A stretch of 64,000 bases of DNA from Macrothele yani. Lineage: Eukaryota; Arthropoda; Arachnida; Araneae; Macrothelidae. The notes beneath the pieces were generated by a model, which saw only the letters and a list, made by a program, of their open reading frames with translations, had not been told where the DNA came from and searched no databases. The stretch is taken from NCBI GenBank assembly GCA_039090855.1, contig CM077006.1, positions 48,245,336 through 48,309,335 on the forward strand, written 5' to 3'. The translations under genes and the position numbers were made by a program. This document shows positions 45,220 to 55,940 of the stretch, piece by piece (position 1 is the stretch's first letter; the number at the start of each line of letters is the position of its first letter).

Positions 45220-46732
45220 TGAAAGGCAGGGAGTACTTAAAAGACTCAATATGAGTTCGGAGACAGTCCCATGTCACACCCAAAGTAAAAACACGTCATG
45301 AAAGTACAAGTTTTTAAAAAAAAATTCACTTGAAACCAAATGCGATGTGGAAAGTAGGTGGTATTTCATGTGTAACAAGTGAACTATTCACTAAGGCATG
45401 AATTAAAAAAGATGGCTAGCTGAAATGTGCTTGTATGCCGAACCTGTCGTATGGTGGGAGTGCTGGAAGTCTCGAAACGATTTACAATTTTCGTAAGGCC
45501 TAACTTTTCAACCCTTTAAGTGGCCGGAACGAGTTAACTCGGGATTGACAAAATGGACTGAAGTCAGCTCAGACGAATATATTTGCTGTTTAAGAAGTGA
45601 GTGAAATGTGGCTGGAACGAATTTATTCGGGGTATACTTAGTGGTCTTACCGCCGCTCCAAGGACCTGAAAAGCCAGAGGATCAGAAAGTTATCCCCCCG
45701 CCCCTTTGCTCTGCTACTCAAAGCGGTGATTTAGAGAAGTGATTGACAATGATCCTTTCTGACTGCTTAGATGCTGAAAGTACTACAACAATAGCGATGA
45801 ACCTCAGAAAGGAAAAAGAAGATGTGTGAGTCTTTTTTTTTCTATCCAGTGGCATGGCATCCGTGCCTGGGGGACTAAACCTTCTCCATCATATCATGGA
45901 GCAGGCCGCGGGTGGCCTAATGGTCAACGTTCGTGACTGCCACGGAGATGACCTCAGGTTCGAACCTGGGCAGGTACGAACGCTCGAACCACTAAATATT
46001 CGCCGTGCGTCGGATGGGCACATTAAGCCGCCGGACCCCGAGTACTAGCCCCCGGTAATAACTAAGGGCGTCTTCCTCTTCACTTTTTACCTCGCTTCCG
46101 TGTCACTTTCCTATCGGGCACTATAGCCCAAATCTCCTAGCTTCCTATTTCTAAGAGTTGTTTAAGACCTGGGGTCAGACACTCCCTTCCTAAAATCCTC
46201 TACATATGATCTATGATCTAAAGGACTACCTCTTACCACACGCGATAGGTTTATGATCTGTACTGCTCAGATGAGAGGATGAAAGGAATTGTCTCGCCTT
46301 AATTTTCGTGAAATCGGTCGTTATGGGAACATCTCTGTTTGGAGAAAGCATAAATGTTTTGGCACCATTTGATTCAGGTACATCGGCCGCTTAAAGGAAA
46401 TGAAGTCTTGACTTCCCACAATTTAGAGCAAACTGCGCTGCATCAGGTTCAGAGTGAAATGCTAGAAGTCTCGAGACTTCTAGCACTCCTACCGTATGAC
46501 AGTTTCGGCATTCAAGCAAAATTCAGCTAGCCATATTTTTTAATCCGTGCCTCAGTTAATAGTTCACTTGTTACACGTGAAATATTACCTACGAAGACTT
46601 CTACATCGCATTTGGTTTCAAGTGAGTACTTATTTAAAACTCGTACTTTCATCACATGTTTTTACTTTGGATGTGACATGGAACTGACTGTCTCTAATTT
46701 CATATTGAGACTTTTAAGTACTCCTGCTTTCC
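45220..46732. mobile_element. Foldback element N with ~250 bp inverted ends
   Basis: Arms at 45220-45475 and 46480-46732 are inverted copies (agtacttaaaagactcaata, aaccaaatgcgatgt, caagtgaacta, gctagctgaa). SINE-2 sits in the middle at 45904-46210. An inner hairpin agaagtctcgagacttct lies at ~46462-46479. No transposase is visible. Confidence 0.85.
45904..46210 (+). mobile_element. SINE-2 copy in element N
   Basis: ggccgcgggtggcctaatgg (A box) and caggttcgaacctgggc (B box) are followed by the same body as the copy at 22722-23040, ending gacactcccttcctaaaatc and a (tatgatc)n-like tail. Target duplication not resolved. Confidence 0.85.
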
Positions 46733-46734
46733 AA

Positions 46735-47540
46735 CGTGCACAGGACCTCAGAATTTGAAGGGGCCTCCAAACTACCTTAATAAAATAATATAAATTTTCA
46801 GAATTAAAATATGTTTTCCGTTATAGCACGAAATTATTATACGGTTCGATTTCAAAATTTAGGATGAGATTTTGGAAACCAAGTTATTATTATTTTGTAT
46901 AATAAAGCTCAAGCGTTGCGCTGAGCTGTGGTCGGCTAGTGTAAAATCTTGATCTCACCCTTATTTGTGACAATCAAAATGCAATGGGAACAGCCTATAT
47001 TCGGAGCCATATGGTACTGTATAATATACATGAAAAGCATTTCAGAAAACATGTAGAATTTACTAAAAATATTTTTATTATTAATATAAGTCACGTGAGA
47101 ACAAAAATTGTGAAATAATATTCGTAATTATGTAGGGTTTATTTTTACATAAATAGAAATACAAAAAATGTTCAACTGACACTACTTTAAAGACTGTTGA
47201 AATAATTTATCCCACAATGTGTGTGGTCAGCTGCAAGACTTTGTGAGGGATTATTTTTTACAGCTTAAACTACCACTGATTCATCATTTCCATTAAATTT
47301 GTGGTAAACCAGGTGTTTTAAATTATATTTCTGGGAGGGTAGTTATTTCTGTAAATGATACTATAAATCAAAAAAAGAATTTCAGAGTAATTAATGTTAC
47401 AGCTGTAAGCTCTGCAGGTGCGGGGAAGTACAAGCGGTGTGAATTGCTCGTCTATTACAATTCACATTGCCTATAAAGTCGACTAGCATGTGGGATATGC
47501 TTTAATATTTTTATTGCTAGAAAAACTGCTTGCAAAAAAA
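46735..47540. other. Unassigned AT-rich DNA
   Basis: No gene or repeat was recognised. Confidence 0.4.
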
Positions 47541-47881
47541 ATATTTACCAGTAAATGTTCTTTTTGACTGTTTGACTGATGTGCACAGGGTCTTGTCTGA
47601 CCTAGGTCGGGCCCAGAACGTGCATAGAGAATTTTTTAAAGTACTTCTTTCGGTATATTTACCAGTAAATGTTCTTTTCGACTGTTTGACTGATGTGCAC
47701 AGGGTCTTGTCTGACCTAAGTCGGGCCCAGAACGTGCATAGAGAATTTTTAAAGTACTTCTTTCGGAATATTTACCAGTAAATGTTCTTTTCGACTGTTT
47801 GACTGATGTGCACAGGGTCTTGTCTGACCTAAGTCGGGCCCAGAACGTGCATAGATAATTTTTTAAAGTACTTCTTTCGGT
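47541..47881. repeat. 113-114 bp tandem repeat, three units
   Basis: Units start atatttaccagtaaatgttc at 47541, 47655 and 47768 and are nearly identical, so the amplification is recent. Each contains gggtcttgtctgacctaagt and cgggcccagaacgtgcatag. The open frames across it are repeat artefacts. Confidence 0.9.
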
Positions 47882-47965
47882 TAATGCAAACAATAATTAG
47901 TGGAGATGGATTTGACCGAGATTTTACCAAATTCAATATTTCAATATCCTGTTACGACCAAAATA

Positions 47966-49163
47966 CACTATCTACCAACAAGTAATTGGACACCTGTGAT
48001 AGCAAAGGAAAACGAAGTTTATTCACCTTCAATAGTTGGTGGAGCCTCCACGAGCGGCGATTACAGCTGCGACCCTCCGGGGCATACTCACAACCAGGCG
48101 TTGTACGATGGCTAGCGGTATTTTATTCCACTCGGCTTGGAGAAGACAGGTCAGTTCCTTCACCGATTTCGGACGGTGGGGGCACCCCTTACGTCCACGC
48201 TCCAACTCGTCCCAGAGGTGCTCGATGATGTTAAGGTCCGGACTCTGCGCACGCCAGTCCATTCGATTAACCCCATTGTCACCATACCAAGCCATGTCGC
48301 AACATGATAGGTGGCATTGTCATCCTGAAAGTAACATGGGTCCACCCCGTAAATCTCCCACAACGTAGGAAGCGCATGGTCATCTAAAATGGTGCAGCAG
48401 GTCTCGGGGTTGAGTCTACCAGGAATTGCGACCAAGGGTCCCGTGCCATACCAGAAGAAACACCACTATAGCATAATTCCACCACCGCCGATCTTCACAG
48501 TTGGCACAATACATTCCGGCAGGAGGCGTTCTCCAGGCCGACGCCAAACACAGACCCTGCCATCCGAACGATAGAGGGTGAACCTTGATTCATTGCTCTA
48601 GAGAACCTGTTTCCACTGTTCAACGGTCCACTATCGACGTTCTTTGCAACACGTTAGCCGAGCAGCGCTATTGGACTCGGCGATCAAAGTCTTGTGGGCG
48701 GCAGCACGTCCATGATAACCGAGCAGATGGGATTCCTTACGGATGGTATTCATCGAAAGAACACTCCCGGTTGAAAATCCTCGCGGATGTGGCCCATCGA
48801 TTAGGTGCGGTTCTTCCGAATTTCTCTGGCCAGCACCCGTCAGTCTCTAACTCCCAGTTTTGTGGGTCTGCCGGGTCGGGGCACATTCCGACAGTCACCT
48901 CTCAACTTCCACTTGCCAATCATGTAGGCCACTGTCGATTTTGGGTACTTCAACTCGCTGGATGGATATGGATCTGCCATTTCTGTGACACCCGACGATT
49001 ACACCTTTCTCGAAGTCAGAGAGCTCCGAACTGCGTGGCATCTTGCATGCGACTGGTTGCGTTGTTGTTTCCCACACGATATTTAACGGCGGCAGCCGTG
49101 ACGTGTATCAAGACCGCAGATCGTTGATTGCAGGGATGTCCAATTACTTGTTGGTAGATAGTG
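47966..49163 (-). mobile_element. Tc1-like element F (same family as E)
   Basis: The ends cactatctaccaacaagtaa and ttacttgttggtagatagtg are inverted, flanked by TA at 47964-47965 and 49164-49165. 1198 bp. Confidence 0.95.
48029..49041 (-). pseudogene. Tc1-like transposase (element F), first Asp lost
   Basis: The start MPRSSELSDFEKGVIVGCHR is at 49041. The first catalytic block reads L-stop-SNESRFTL: TGG of the usual LWSDES has become TAG and Asp has become Asn (aat). The second block [12 protein letters not shown] is intact but is followed by a deletion and frameshift. SPDLNIIEHLWDELERG keeps the Glu that element E lost. It ends VAAVIAARGGSTNY. Not functional. Confidence 0.88.
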
Positions 49164-49169
49164 TATAAA

Positions 49170-49434
49170 GAGCCAAAGATCGCCATCCATAATGGGAAAA
49201 TTTTATGATGTGGATATAACCTAATTTACTTATCAAACAAGTCTCATACTAAGCGATGAATTTTCACTTTGAATGAAACAATAGAATTGTACAAGATATT
49301 AAGACCAGTATTTTGATTCCTGTAGCTAAGAATTCTCATCTAACAGCATGATGGGAGTCACGAAGAAGAAAAAAAAATAGTGAAGAATAAATGATATGTC
49401 ATAAAAGGAATGATTTCAATCACCTGTTTCACAG
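49170..49434. other. Intergenic, or intron if the exon call is right
   Basis: AT-rich with no motif except a pyrimidine-containing acceptor-like end, tcacctgtttcacag, at 49420-49434. Confidence 0.35.
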
Positions 49435-49572
49435 CGATGCTGTTGGAACTGGTGGCCAGTTCCCATGAGGCCGCTGTCATAGACGATCTTCCAAGTGATT
49501 GGCTGTCACCTCGACGAGTTTCTTTCGGTTCTGTTGGTACTGGCTGTACTGGCAGTTGGGTAGATGGTGGAG
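49435..49572 (+). CDS. Candidate internal exon of an unrecognised host gene
   Basis: A 138 bp GC-richer open segment is preceded by an acceptor-like tcacctgtttcacag and followed by a donor-like ggtggag|gtaacc. In frame from ATG at 49437 it reads MLLELVASSHEAAVIDDLPS, DWLSPRRVSFGSVG, TGCTGSWVDGG. The exon begins with the last two bases and ends with the first base of a codon, so it is a symmetrical phase-1 exon. It differs in composition from its AT-rich flanks and matches none of the repeats in the window. The protein is not recognised. Chance is a real alternative, because neighbouring exons were not found. Confidence 0.35.
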
Positions 49573-49699
49573 GTAACCTTTCAAACGAAAGAACGAAAAG
49601 GTCAAATAAAAATCACTTGCCAATTTTTGTTCCCTTTACAAAAAAATATTTTCAAAAAGAACTACCAGAATTGAACTTAACGCGATCTATTTAAAACTA

Positions 49700-51025
49700 C
49701 ACTGCTGACCACCCAAAATGCAACACCAAGAAGAACACGAGATAGCAAAGCCAGATTTACTGGACACATAAAAACAGATACAAAGATGAAACGATTGAGC
49801 TTACAGGCCCGTGCGACTTGCGGAACACGCAGACAGGTATGTTGGTCCAGGCTGCTTCCACTCGTTGCCACAGGATTCATCAGGCGCAGCCGCTGGTGGT
49901 GCTTGCCGGGCCACTCGGTTGCCGATCAGCGACTAGACGTGTTCGATGGGCGACATATCGGGAGAACAGGCCGGCCACGGCAGCAGTGACACCTGGTGGG
50001 CCGTGAAGAATTGTTGCACGATTCGTGCCACGTGCGGGCGCGCATTGTCCTGTTGAAACGTGGCCGCTGGTAGGTCCTGCAGGTAAGGGAGGTCTACGAG
50101 ATTCAAAACGTCGGAGATGTAGTGGTGTCTGTTGAGTGTACCGGCGATGCGTACCAGAGGGGTACGGGTGTCATATCCAATTGCGCCCCAAACCATAACG
50201 CCAGGCGACAGACCGGTATGGCGACGCATAATGAAGGCGTCATACACTTTCTCGCCGCTGTGCCGCCACACGCGGATCCGACCATCGTGTGGTGTTGCAG
50301 GCAGAAGCGGGATTCGTTGGAGAAGACAATGTCGTGCCATTCCGTAGTCCAGGTGCGGCGTTCAACGGCCTACTGCGGCTGCATTCGCCGCTGGTGTAAC
50401 GTCAATGGTAATCGGAGCAACGGATGCCGTGCGACGAGTCCCCGCTCCTGCAGACGACGTCGAACGGTACGTGCTGACACAGGTTGTTGCGCAACACACC
50501 CTAATTCCTGCGCTAACGTTCGTGATGTGGCGGTACGAACCGTCAATGCACGCCGCACAACATGCCGGTCCTCGCGTTCGGTGGTGTGCCGCGGCTTCGG
50601 AAATCGCTCACGTCGCGGTCCGCCCGTCCCTTCTGCACCCACCGAATCCAACTCACCTAAATGTGGCTGAATGTCGTCCCACACGGCCGCCGATGTCTCG
50701 GTACGATAAACCTCTGTCGCGATAAGCCACTATTCGTCCTCTGTCGAACTCCGAAACGTGCTGGAATGACTACCGTATTCTGCGACAAGGCATCAGGAAG
50801 CATCCCACGCACAGGTCCGGCAGCACAACACACTTCCACTACTTTCACCCCGCCTTTTGTGCACCCTTCTTATAGTGCTTCTCGGTAGCGTGCCGGGCGC
50901 ACATGATTTGCATATGCCCTGCAATGCTAATCGTTTGCATGTCCTCTCGCGGGCGACGCATGCCGCGAATTTCAGGCCAATCGGATGCTTCCTTCTTGGT
51001 GTTGCATTTTGGGTGGCCAGTAGTC
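49700..51025 (-). mobile_element. Tc1-like element G (same family as H)
   Basis: cactgctgaccacccaaaat (49700 onward) and the complementary attttgggtggccagtagtc (to 51025) are flanked by TA at 49698-49699 and 51026-51027. 1326 bp. Inner words gcaacaccaagaag also pair. H is at 58055-59437. Confidence 0.95.
49833..50794 (-). pseudogene. Tc1-like transposase (element G), Asp to Asn
   Basis: The start MPCRRI is near 50794. A frameshifted HTH region continues MWDDIQPHLGELDSV, then SRTLAQELGCVAQQPVSART. The first catalytic block is IVFSNESRF (Asn for Asp, codon aac). It is followed by WGAIGYDTRTPLVRI, FQQDNARPHVARIVQQFF (second Asp) and CSPDMSPIEHV (Glu, DD34E spacing), then TAG. About 85 bp near the C-terminus are deleted relative to H. 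Confidence 0.88.
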
Positions 51026-51115
51026 TATTATGATTTAAAGTATGATATGACTGAATTATGAAACACAAATTATTGTTAAAATATAATATATCTAGAAAAT
51101 AGCAAATCTATGATA

Positions 51116-51328
51116 TTTTTTTTGATTGGAGGTTTAACGACCACCGTGAGCACCTCAATGGGCTATAAGCAGTCGCCCGTCCCTAATTTAGGGTCACTGG
51201 TTCCAGAGAAGGGAGAGAGCCAGTGCCGTAAGACAAACACAACATCCATGCCTCACCGGGATTAAAACCCGGACCCCTTACGGACGAATGATCAGAGGCC
51301 AACGCCTTAGACCACTGCGCCACCCGGC
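51116..51328 (-). mobile_element. SINE-1 copy at the edge of foldback Q
   Basis: Antisense full-length copy. Target duplication tctatgata at 51107-51115 and 51329-51337, which overlaps the first bases of element Q. Confidence 0.9.
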
Positions 51329-51329
51329 T

Positions 51330-52995
51330 CTATGATAATAATCCGGTTTATTGGTGTAGGAATATATTAACAATCGTTTCCAAGCTTTTGCACATCAACC
51401 AGAGGGCTTGTTCAAGGAAGGTCGATAGAAACAGCGATCTGAAGGATAGAACACTTTTACAACTTGAAGAGGGGGACTTGACTATAAATAGATACGACGT
51501 AATATTCATTTATAGAACGAGACAGGAAAAACGCTTTGCTGCCCCGGTGGCTCAGTGGTCTAAGCGACGGCCTCTGATCATTCGTCCGTAAGGGGTCCGG
51601 GTTCGAATCCCGGTGAGGCATGGATGTTGTGTTTGTCTTACGGCACTGGCTCTCTCCATTCCCTGGAACCAGTGACCCTAAATTAGGGACGGGCGACTGC
51701 TTATAGCCCATTGAGTTGCTCACGGTGGTCGTTAAACCTCCAATCAAAAAAAAAAAAAAAAACCGCTTTTTCTTTCCTGGTAGGAAGAAGGCATTCCTTT
51801 AAGGAACGCTTCAATTCCATGGAGGTAGGAATAAGGGGAGAAAACACTCTCCGTTGGCTCCATGCTATCCGAGTGAAGCCAGCATAACGTCACGGCAGCC
51901 ATCTTAAGACTGATATGAGCATGAGCAGACTATGCAATAGCTGTTAACGCTGTGCGAAGCATGCAATTGGCAATTTGCTTTTAATATTAATAAATTTGCC
52001 CTTCTTTATTATATTAATCGTTGATATATTGTTCTGAAGGATATTATTAGTTGATTTATCAATGTTTTGGGCGTTACGGCTACTTCCACGTATTTAGAAT
52101 TTAGGAAACATTTAATATGTATTCTAAATTCTAAATACCTGATAGCATTCTCTGAAAGATGACTTTTCCGCGTTTCTATTAGAATTTTTCCTCTGTTAGC
52201 CCAACAAAATGTCCTACTGTTCAGTGCCATTCTGTCGATCAAAATGGAAAATTAAGCTGGTCATATCTAAATTGACTTCATGTACGCGCTTGACTACTGT
52301 CTGCTCTTCGAAACCTGTGAACTCCAGTAGGTGGTTGTCCGGAATTGTTGTGACATCCGTAAGCGCAACAACATACCATTTCTAAAGAAAAAAACTTCAA
52401 ATTTCGAAAATCAAACTTGTCACGTACGTAACCCAATGGCTCAAAACGACTATCAGAGTCTTAAGATGGCCGTCACACCGTCAGCGCCGTCTTCTAAGAA
52501 AGCTTCAAGTTCGTGACGTCATACTTTCTCCCATGATCAATTCGAGGCAACTCCAGTGAGACGCTATCATTGTAAGTATCACTGTTGGTAATGATCTCCA
52601 AGGTTTCCCGAACGGCTGTACATTTAGGGATAGAGTAGGTAGCTAATTTCTTTATATCATGCCACATGGGAGTAGCGGACTTGAATTTGACTTCTCTGGA
52701 TAGGGCCGTGGTTACTTCCCCGTATTTTGTCAAGTAAAGCCTTCTTCCTACCAAGATACCGCGTGCACAACTAACGTGACGCCTCGTGTCTTTAAATCAA
52801 CATGCTATTTGAATGAATATTATGTCATATCTATTTATTGTCAAGTCACCGCGTTCGAATTGTTAAAGCGTTTTATTATTCACATTGCAGTTTCTGTCAA
52901 TCTTCTTTGAAAAAGCCAGCTGGCTGATGTGCGAAAGCTTGGAAACGATTGTTTATATAATCCTACGCCAATAAATCGGATTAATAGCATAGTTT
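51330..52995. mobile_element. Foldback element Q with ~105 bp inverted ends
   Basis: Left arm 51330-51437 and right arm 52889-52995 are inverted. They share ttattggtgtaggaatatat/aatcc, acaatcgtttccaagctt and gcacatcaaccag. The interior has no transposase. A SINE-1 is inserted at 51538-51760. Confidence 0.85.
51538..51760 (+). mobile_element. SINE-1 copy in element Q
   Basis: Full length except for a base change in the A box (ggctcagtgg). A-rich tail 51746-51762. Flanking aaacgcttt at ~51529-51537 and aaccgcttt at ~51761-51769 fit an imperfect target duplication. Confidence 0.88.
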
Positions 52996-53165
52996 ACTAT
53001 TTTCTAAATAATTGGTGTATAGTCCCCAGTTATTATTATATTATATATAGTTATTATTATTATTATTATATCTAACAGAACTTGACGCGAATGAATGACA
53101 GCTAAAACAATACTGTGTATTTCTAAGTGAACCTAAAATATAAATGAATGAGTGGGATATAAAAT

Positions 53166-53335
53166 GGACGTCCCAGTAGTGCAGTGGTCTAAGCGCTGGC
53201 TTATGACTTTTCGTCCGTGAATGGTCCGGGTTCGAGTCCCGGGAGGCATTCCTGGAACCAGTGACCCTAAATTTGGGACTGGCGACTGCCGTCTCATTAA
53301 GTTGCCCACGGTGGTTGTTAAAATCCCAATAATAA
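53166..53335 (+). mobile_element. SINE-1 copy with internal deletion
   Basis: cagtagtgcagtggtctaag (A box) and gggttcgagtcccggg (B box) are present. The tgttgtgtttgtcttacggc segment is deleted. It ends gttaaaatcccaat with an (ataag)n tail. Confidence 0.85.
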
Positions 53336-53448
53336 GAATAAGAATAAGAAAATGTCTCCGTGTGTCTCTCTAAGCAAACATAAAACACAAATAAATAAAT
53401 TATGCATGAAATTATAATATTTCTTGCGGAGCATGAAGCATAAGTAAA

Positions 53449-54245
53449 TTATAATAACATATAGAACGATAATATGTGTTCAACTAAACGTGAAATCATT
53501 ATTAATGTTCTGTCTCTTGACAGGTCCAGCGGTATATCACAAGTTCTTTTCCTCCAGATTCCTCTGTCCATTGCTTCCAACTTCATTTCTTGATAACTTC
53601 CTATGCCCATTATATCATCAAGCATCATTAGTCGTATCCTTTTTCTTGGTCGCTTTCCTTCAATTTTCCCTTCTATCATTCTTTTCAATAGGCTGTCTCC
53701 TCTTAACACGTGTCCTATCCAGTTATATTTTCTTTCCCTTATGGTCTTTAGTAAATTCTTTTCTTTTTCAATTCTTTGTAATACTTCGTCATTGGTAATT
53801 TTTTCAATCCACTTTATTTTCTCCATTCATCTCCATAAGCACATTTCAAATGCCTCCAACATTTTAGCTTCTTTCTTTCCAGTTATCCCATATAAAGTTA
53901 TACTCCAAATATAGCACTTAATAAGCATTTTCTTTAAATTTTTATTCATTTTATTAATGAACAAATATTTCTTATTATAGAACGCATATTTTCTTTTGGT
54001 AATTCGTTCTTTTATTTTCATGTTATTTTTTCCATTGGATTATACTACCAAGGTATTTGTGTAGTCTCACTTGTTCTACATTTTCTTCATTCATTATCAC
54101 CTCAACATTTCCTGGTTTCCTGGAGACTCTCGTCGTTTTTGTTTTCTTTGCGTTAATTTTCATACCATATTTTTTGCATACACTTTCAATTTTTTTCATT
54201 AGATGCTTTAGTTCATCTTCATTGTTAGCTAATATTGCTTGATGA
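53449..54245 (-). pseudogene. 5'-truncated LINE, reverse transcriptase C-terminal part
   Basis: The minus-strand order is a motif-C-distal piece KKYGMKINAKKTKTTRVSRK, VRLHKYLGS, IKERITKRKYAFYNKKYL, MLIKCYIWSITLYGITG (usually YGAETW), LEAFEMCLWR, then MEKIKWIEKITNDEVLQRI, NWIGHVLRGDSLL, IEGKRPRKR and QMLDDI-like MMLDDIMG. This is the YLGS to GH.LR tail of a non-LTR retrotransposon. Two or three frameshifts interrupt it. AT-rich codon use differs from the LINE at 2.2-5.4 kb, indicating a separate family. Confidence 0.82.
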
Positions 54246-54335
54246 AATATAAGTAAAGAAAATTATAAAGGAAATCATATTTATGTACCTGTACACGACA
54301 CATAAATGAATCAATGATAAAAATGTTATGCTATA

Positions 54336-55655
54336 AGGGTTGCCCAACGGAAGTGAGACTCGTGTAATAGCGCCGTTGTATAACTACACGGAGCCGCACA
54401 TTGCGCCGGTAGATGGCGTGCCATGTCAGGAAGCACGCTGTTATCGGCGGTACGTGTCAGTGTGCTGTTTGCACGTGCGAAGGCAAGTTGACTACGTTGG
54501 GTCGTGACATGGGTTCGTCCAAACACGCCCAGCTGGCAGTTATGAAATTTTTAACGGCAGAAGGTGTCAGTGGATCCGAAATTTATCGTCGTATGAAGGA
54601 TGTGTATGGGAATGAGTGTCATTCACGGTGTATAGTGTTCCGCTGGTGTAGTGAATTTCGTAAAGGACGTGTGAGCACGGAGGACATACCGAGATCTGGG
54701 CAAGCACACCGTGGAATCGATTGCTGCCGTGGAAAACCTTGTGAAGGAGAATCTCGGAATCACCACCCGCGACCTTGTGGCAACATTGTCCGTGAGTATG
54801 GGGACTGTTAACACCATTCTCTATCGCCGATTGGGATAATGCAAGGTTTGCACACAATGGGTCCCCAAGCATCTCCAGAAAGATCAGGAGACTCGGCGAA
54901 ATGGGCTTGCCTAGGGCATCTGCATCGTTACCACGCATAGTGAGGACAGTTTCTTTCCAAGATTGTGGCCGCAGATGAAACTTGGTGCCACTACTACAAT
55001 CCGGCCACCAAACGGTTGAGTATGGAATGGCGGCATCCCAAATCTCCACGCACCCCCCCTAAAGCTGTCCTCCTTAAGAGCTGGAAAAGTGATGCTCACG
55101 GTTTTCTTCGATGAGAAGGGCCCATTGCTGTTGGATTGGCTGGACGCAGGCAGTACGGTCAAGGCAACCACATACTGCAATACGTTACGCAACCTCAAAA
55201 CTACCATCAAGTGTAAGCGACCCGGTATGTTGTGAAATGGAGTTATTCTGCTGCACGACAACGCCCGCCCGTATGTGGCAACAGTGTGCCAAGATTTGCT
55301 GCGGAGCTTCCGCTGGGAGGTCCTCGCCCATCCTTCTACAGCCCAGATCTGTTGCCATGCGACTACCACATCTTCGGGCCACTGAAGAAAGCTCTCAAGG
55401 GCCACCGGGTCGCTAACGACGCTAAGGTCCGGGAACACCTTGAAGACTGGTTCTACAGCCAACCACGGAGTTTTTCTTCGCTCAGGGTACCTACAACCTC
55501 TTGACCCACCGGGACACTTGCTTGAACCGACAAAGCGACTATGTGTAGCGGGTATGTAGCCCGTGTGTCACTCTTACTTCCTGTATGTTCACACATTCTA
55601 ACCTATAAACCCTTACGGCAAAAACCGACAGTGTAAGTTTCATTTGGGCGACCCT
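54336..55655 (+). mobile_element. mariner element B (same family as A), full length
   Basis: agggttgcccaacggaagtg (54336 onward) and the complementary catttgggcgaccct (to 55655) are flanked by TA at 54334-54335 and 55656-55657. 1320 bp, the normal mariner length. Confidence 0.93.
54511..55504 (+). pseudogene. mariner transposase (element B), frameshifted
   Basis: MGSSKHAQLAVMKFLTAEGV, then SRCIVFRWCSEFRKGR and a shifted HTH part SVSMGTVNTILYRRLG. Stops follow. VFFDEKGPLLLDWLDAGSTV, LLHDNARPYVA (second Asp) and YSPDLLPCDYHIFGPLKKAL (third Asp, D34D class) are all readable. The end is DWFYSQPRSF. The GLA and ML segments are followed by stops, and at least three frame changes occur. Confidence 0.87.
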
Positions 55656-55940
55656 TATATGTTGAAAACTGAACGTGATAAGCTTGGTTTAGAGAATGTC
55701 GATCACACCAATGAGAAATTGTGCTTTCGAGTAACCAGACACAGTATACAATTTATCAGAATTGTTGCCGTTCTTGGATGTGGCGGATGCAGGGCCGTAA
55801 GTGGCGGGAAAATAGAAAGCGCCCAGCATTCCCTGGAAGGCAACCAGGCTTCCCAGGAAAATGGACGTTGTTGCAAATTCTCTGAACTATTTTCGATGGT
55901 TTATGAAAATTCATTTTGTATTTTGTTATAAGCATAAATA

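Noticed and set aside
47541..47893. Protein gene with three repeats (YLPVNVLFDCLTDVHRVL)
   Set aside because: The frame exists only because of the 113-114 bp tandem repeat, and the opposite strand is equally open.
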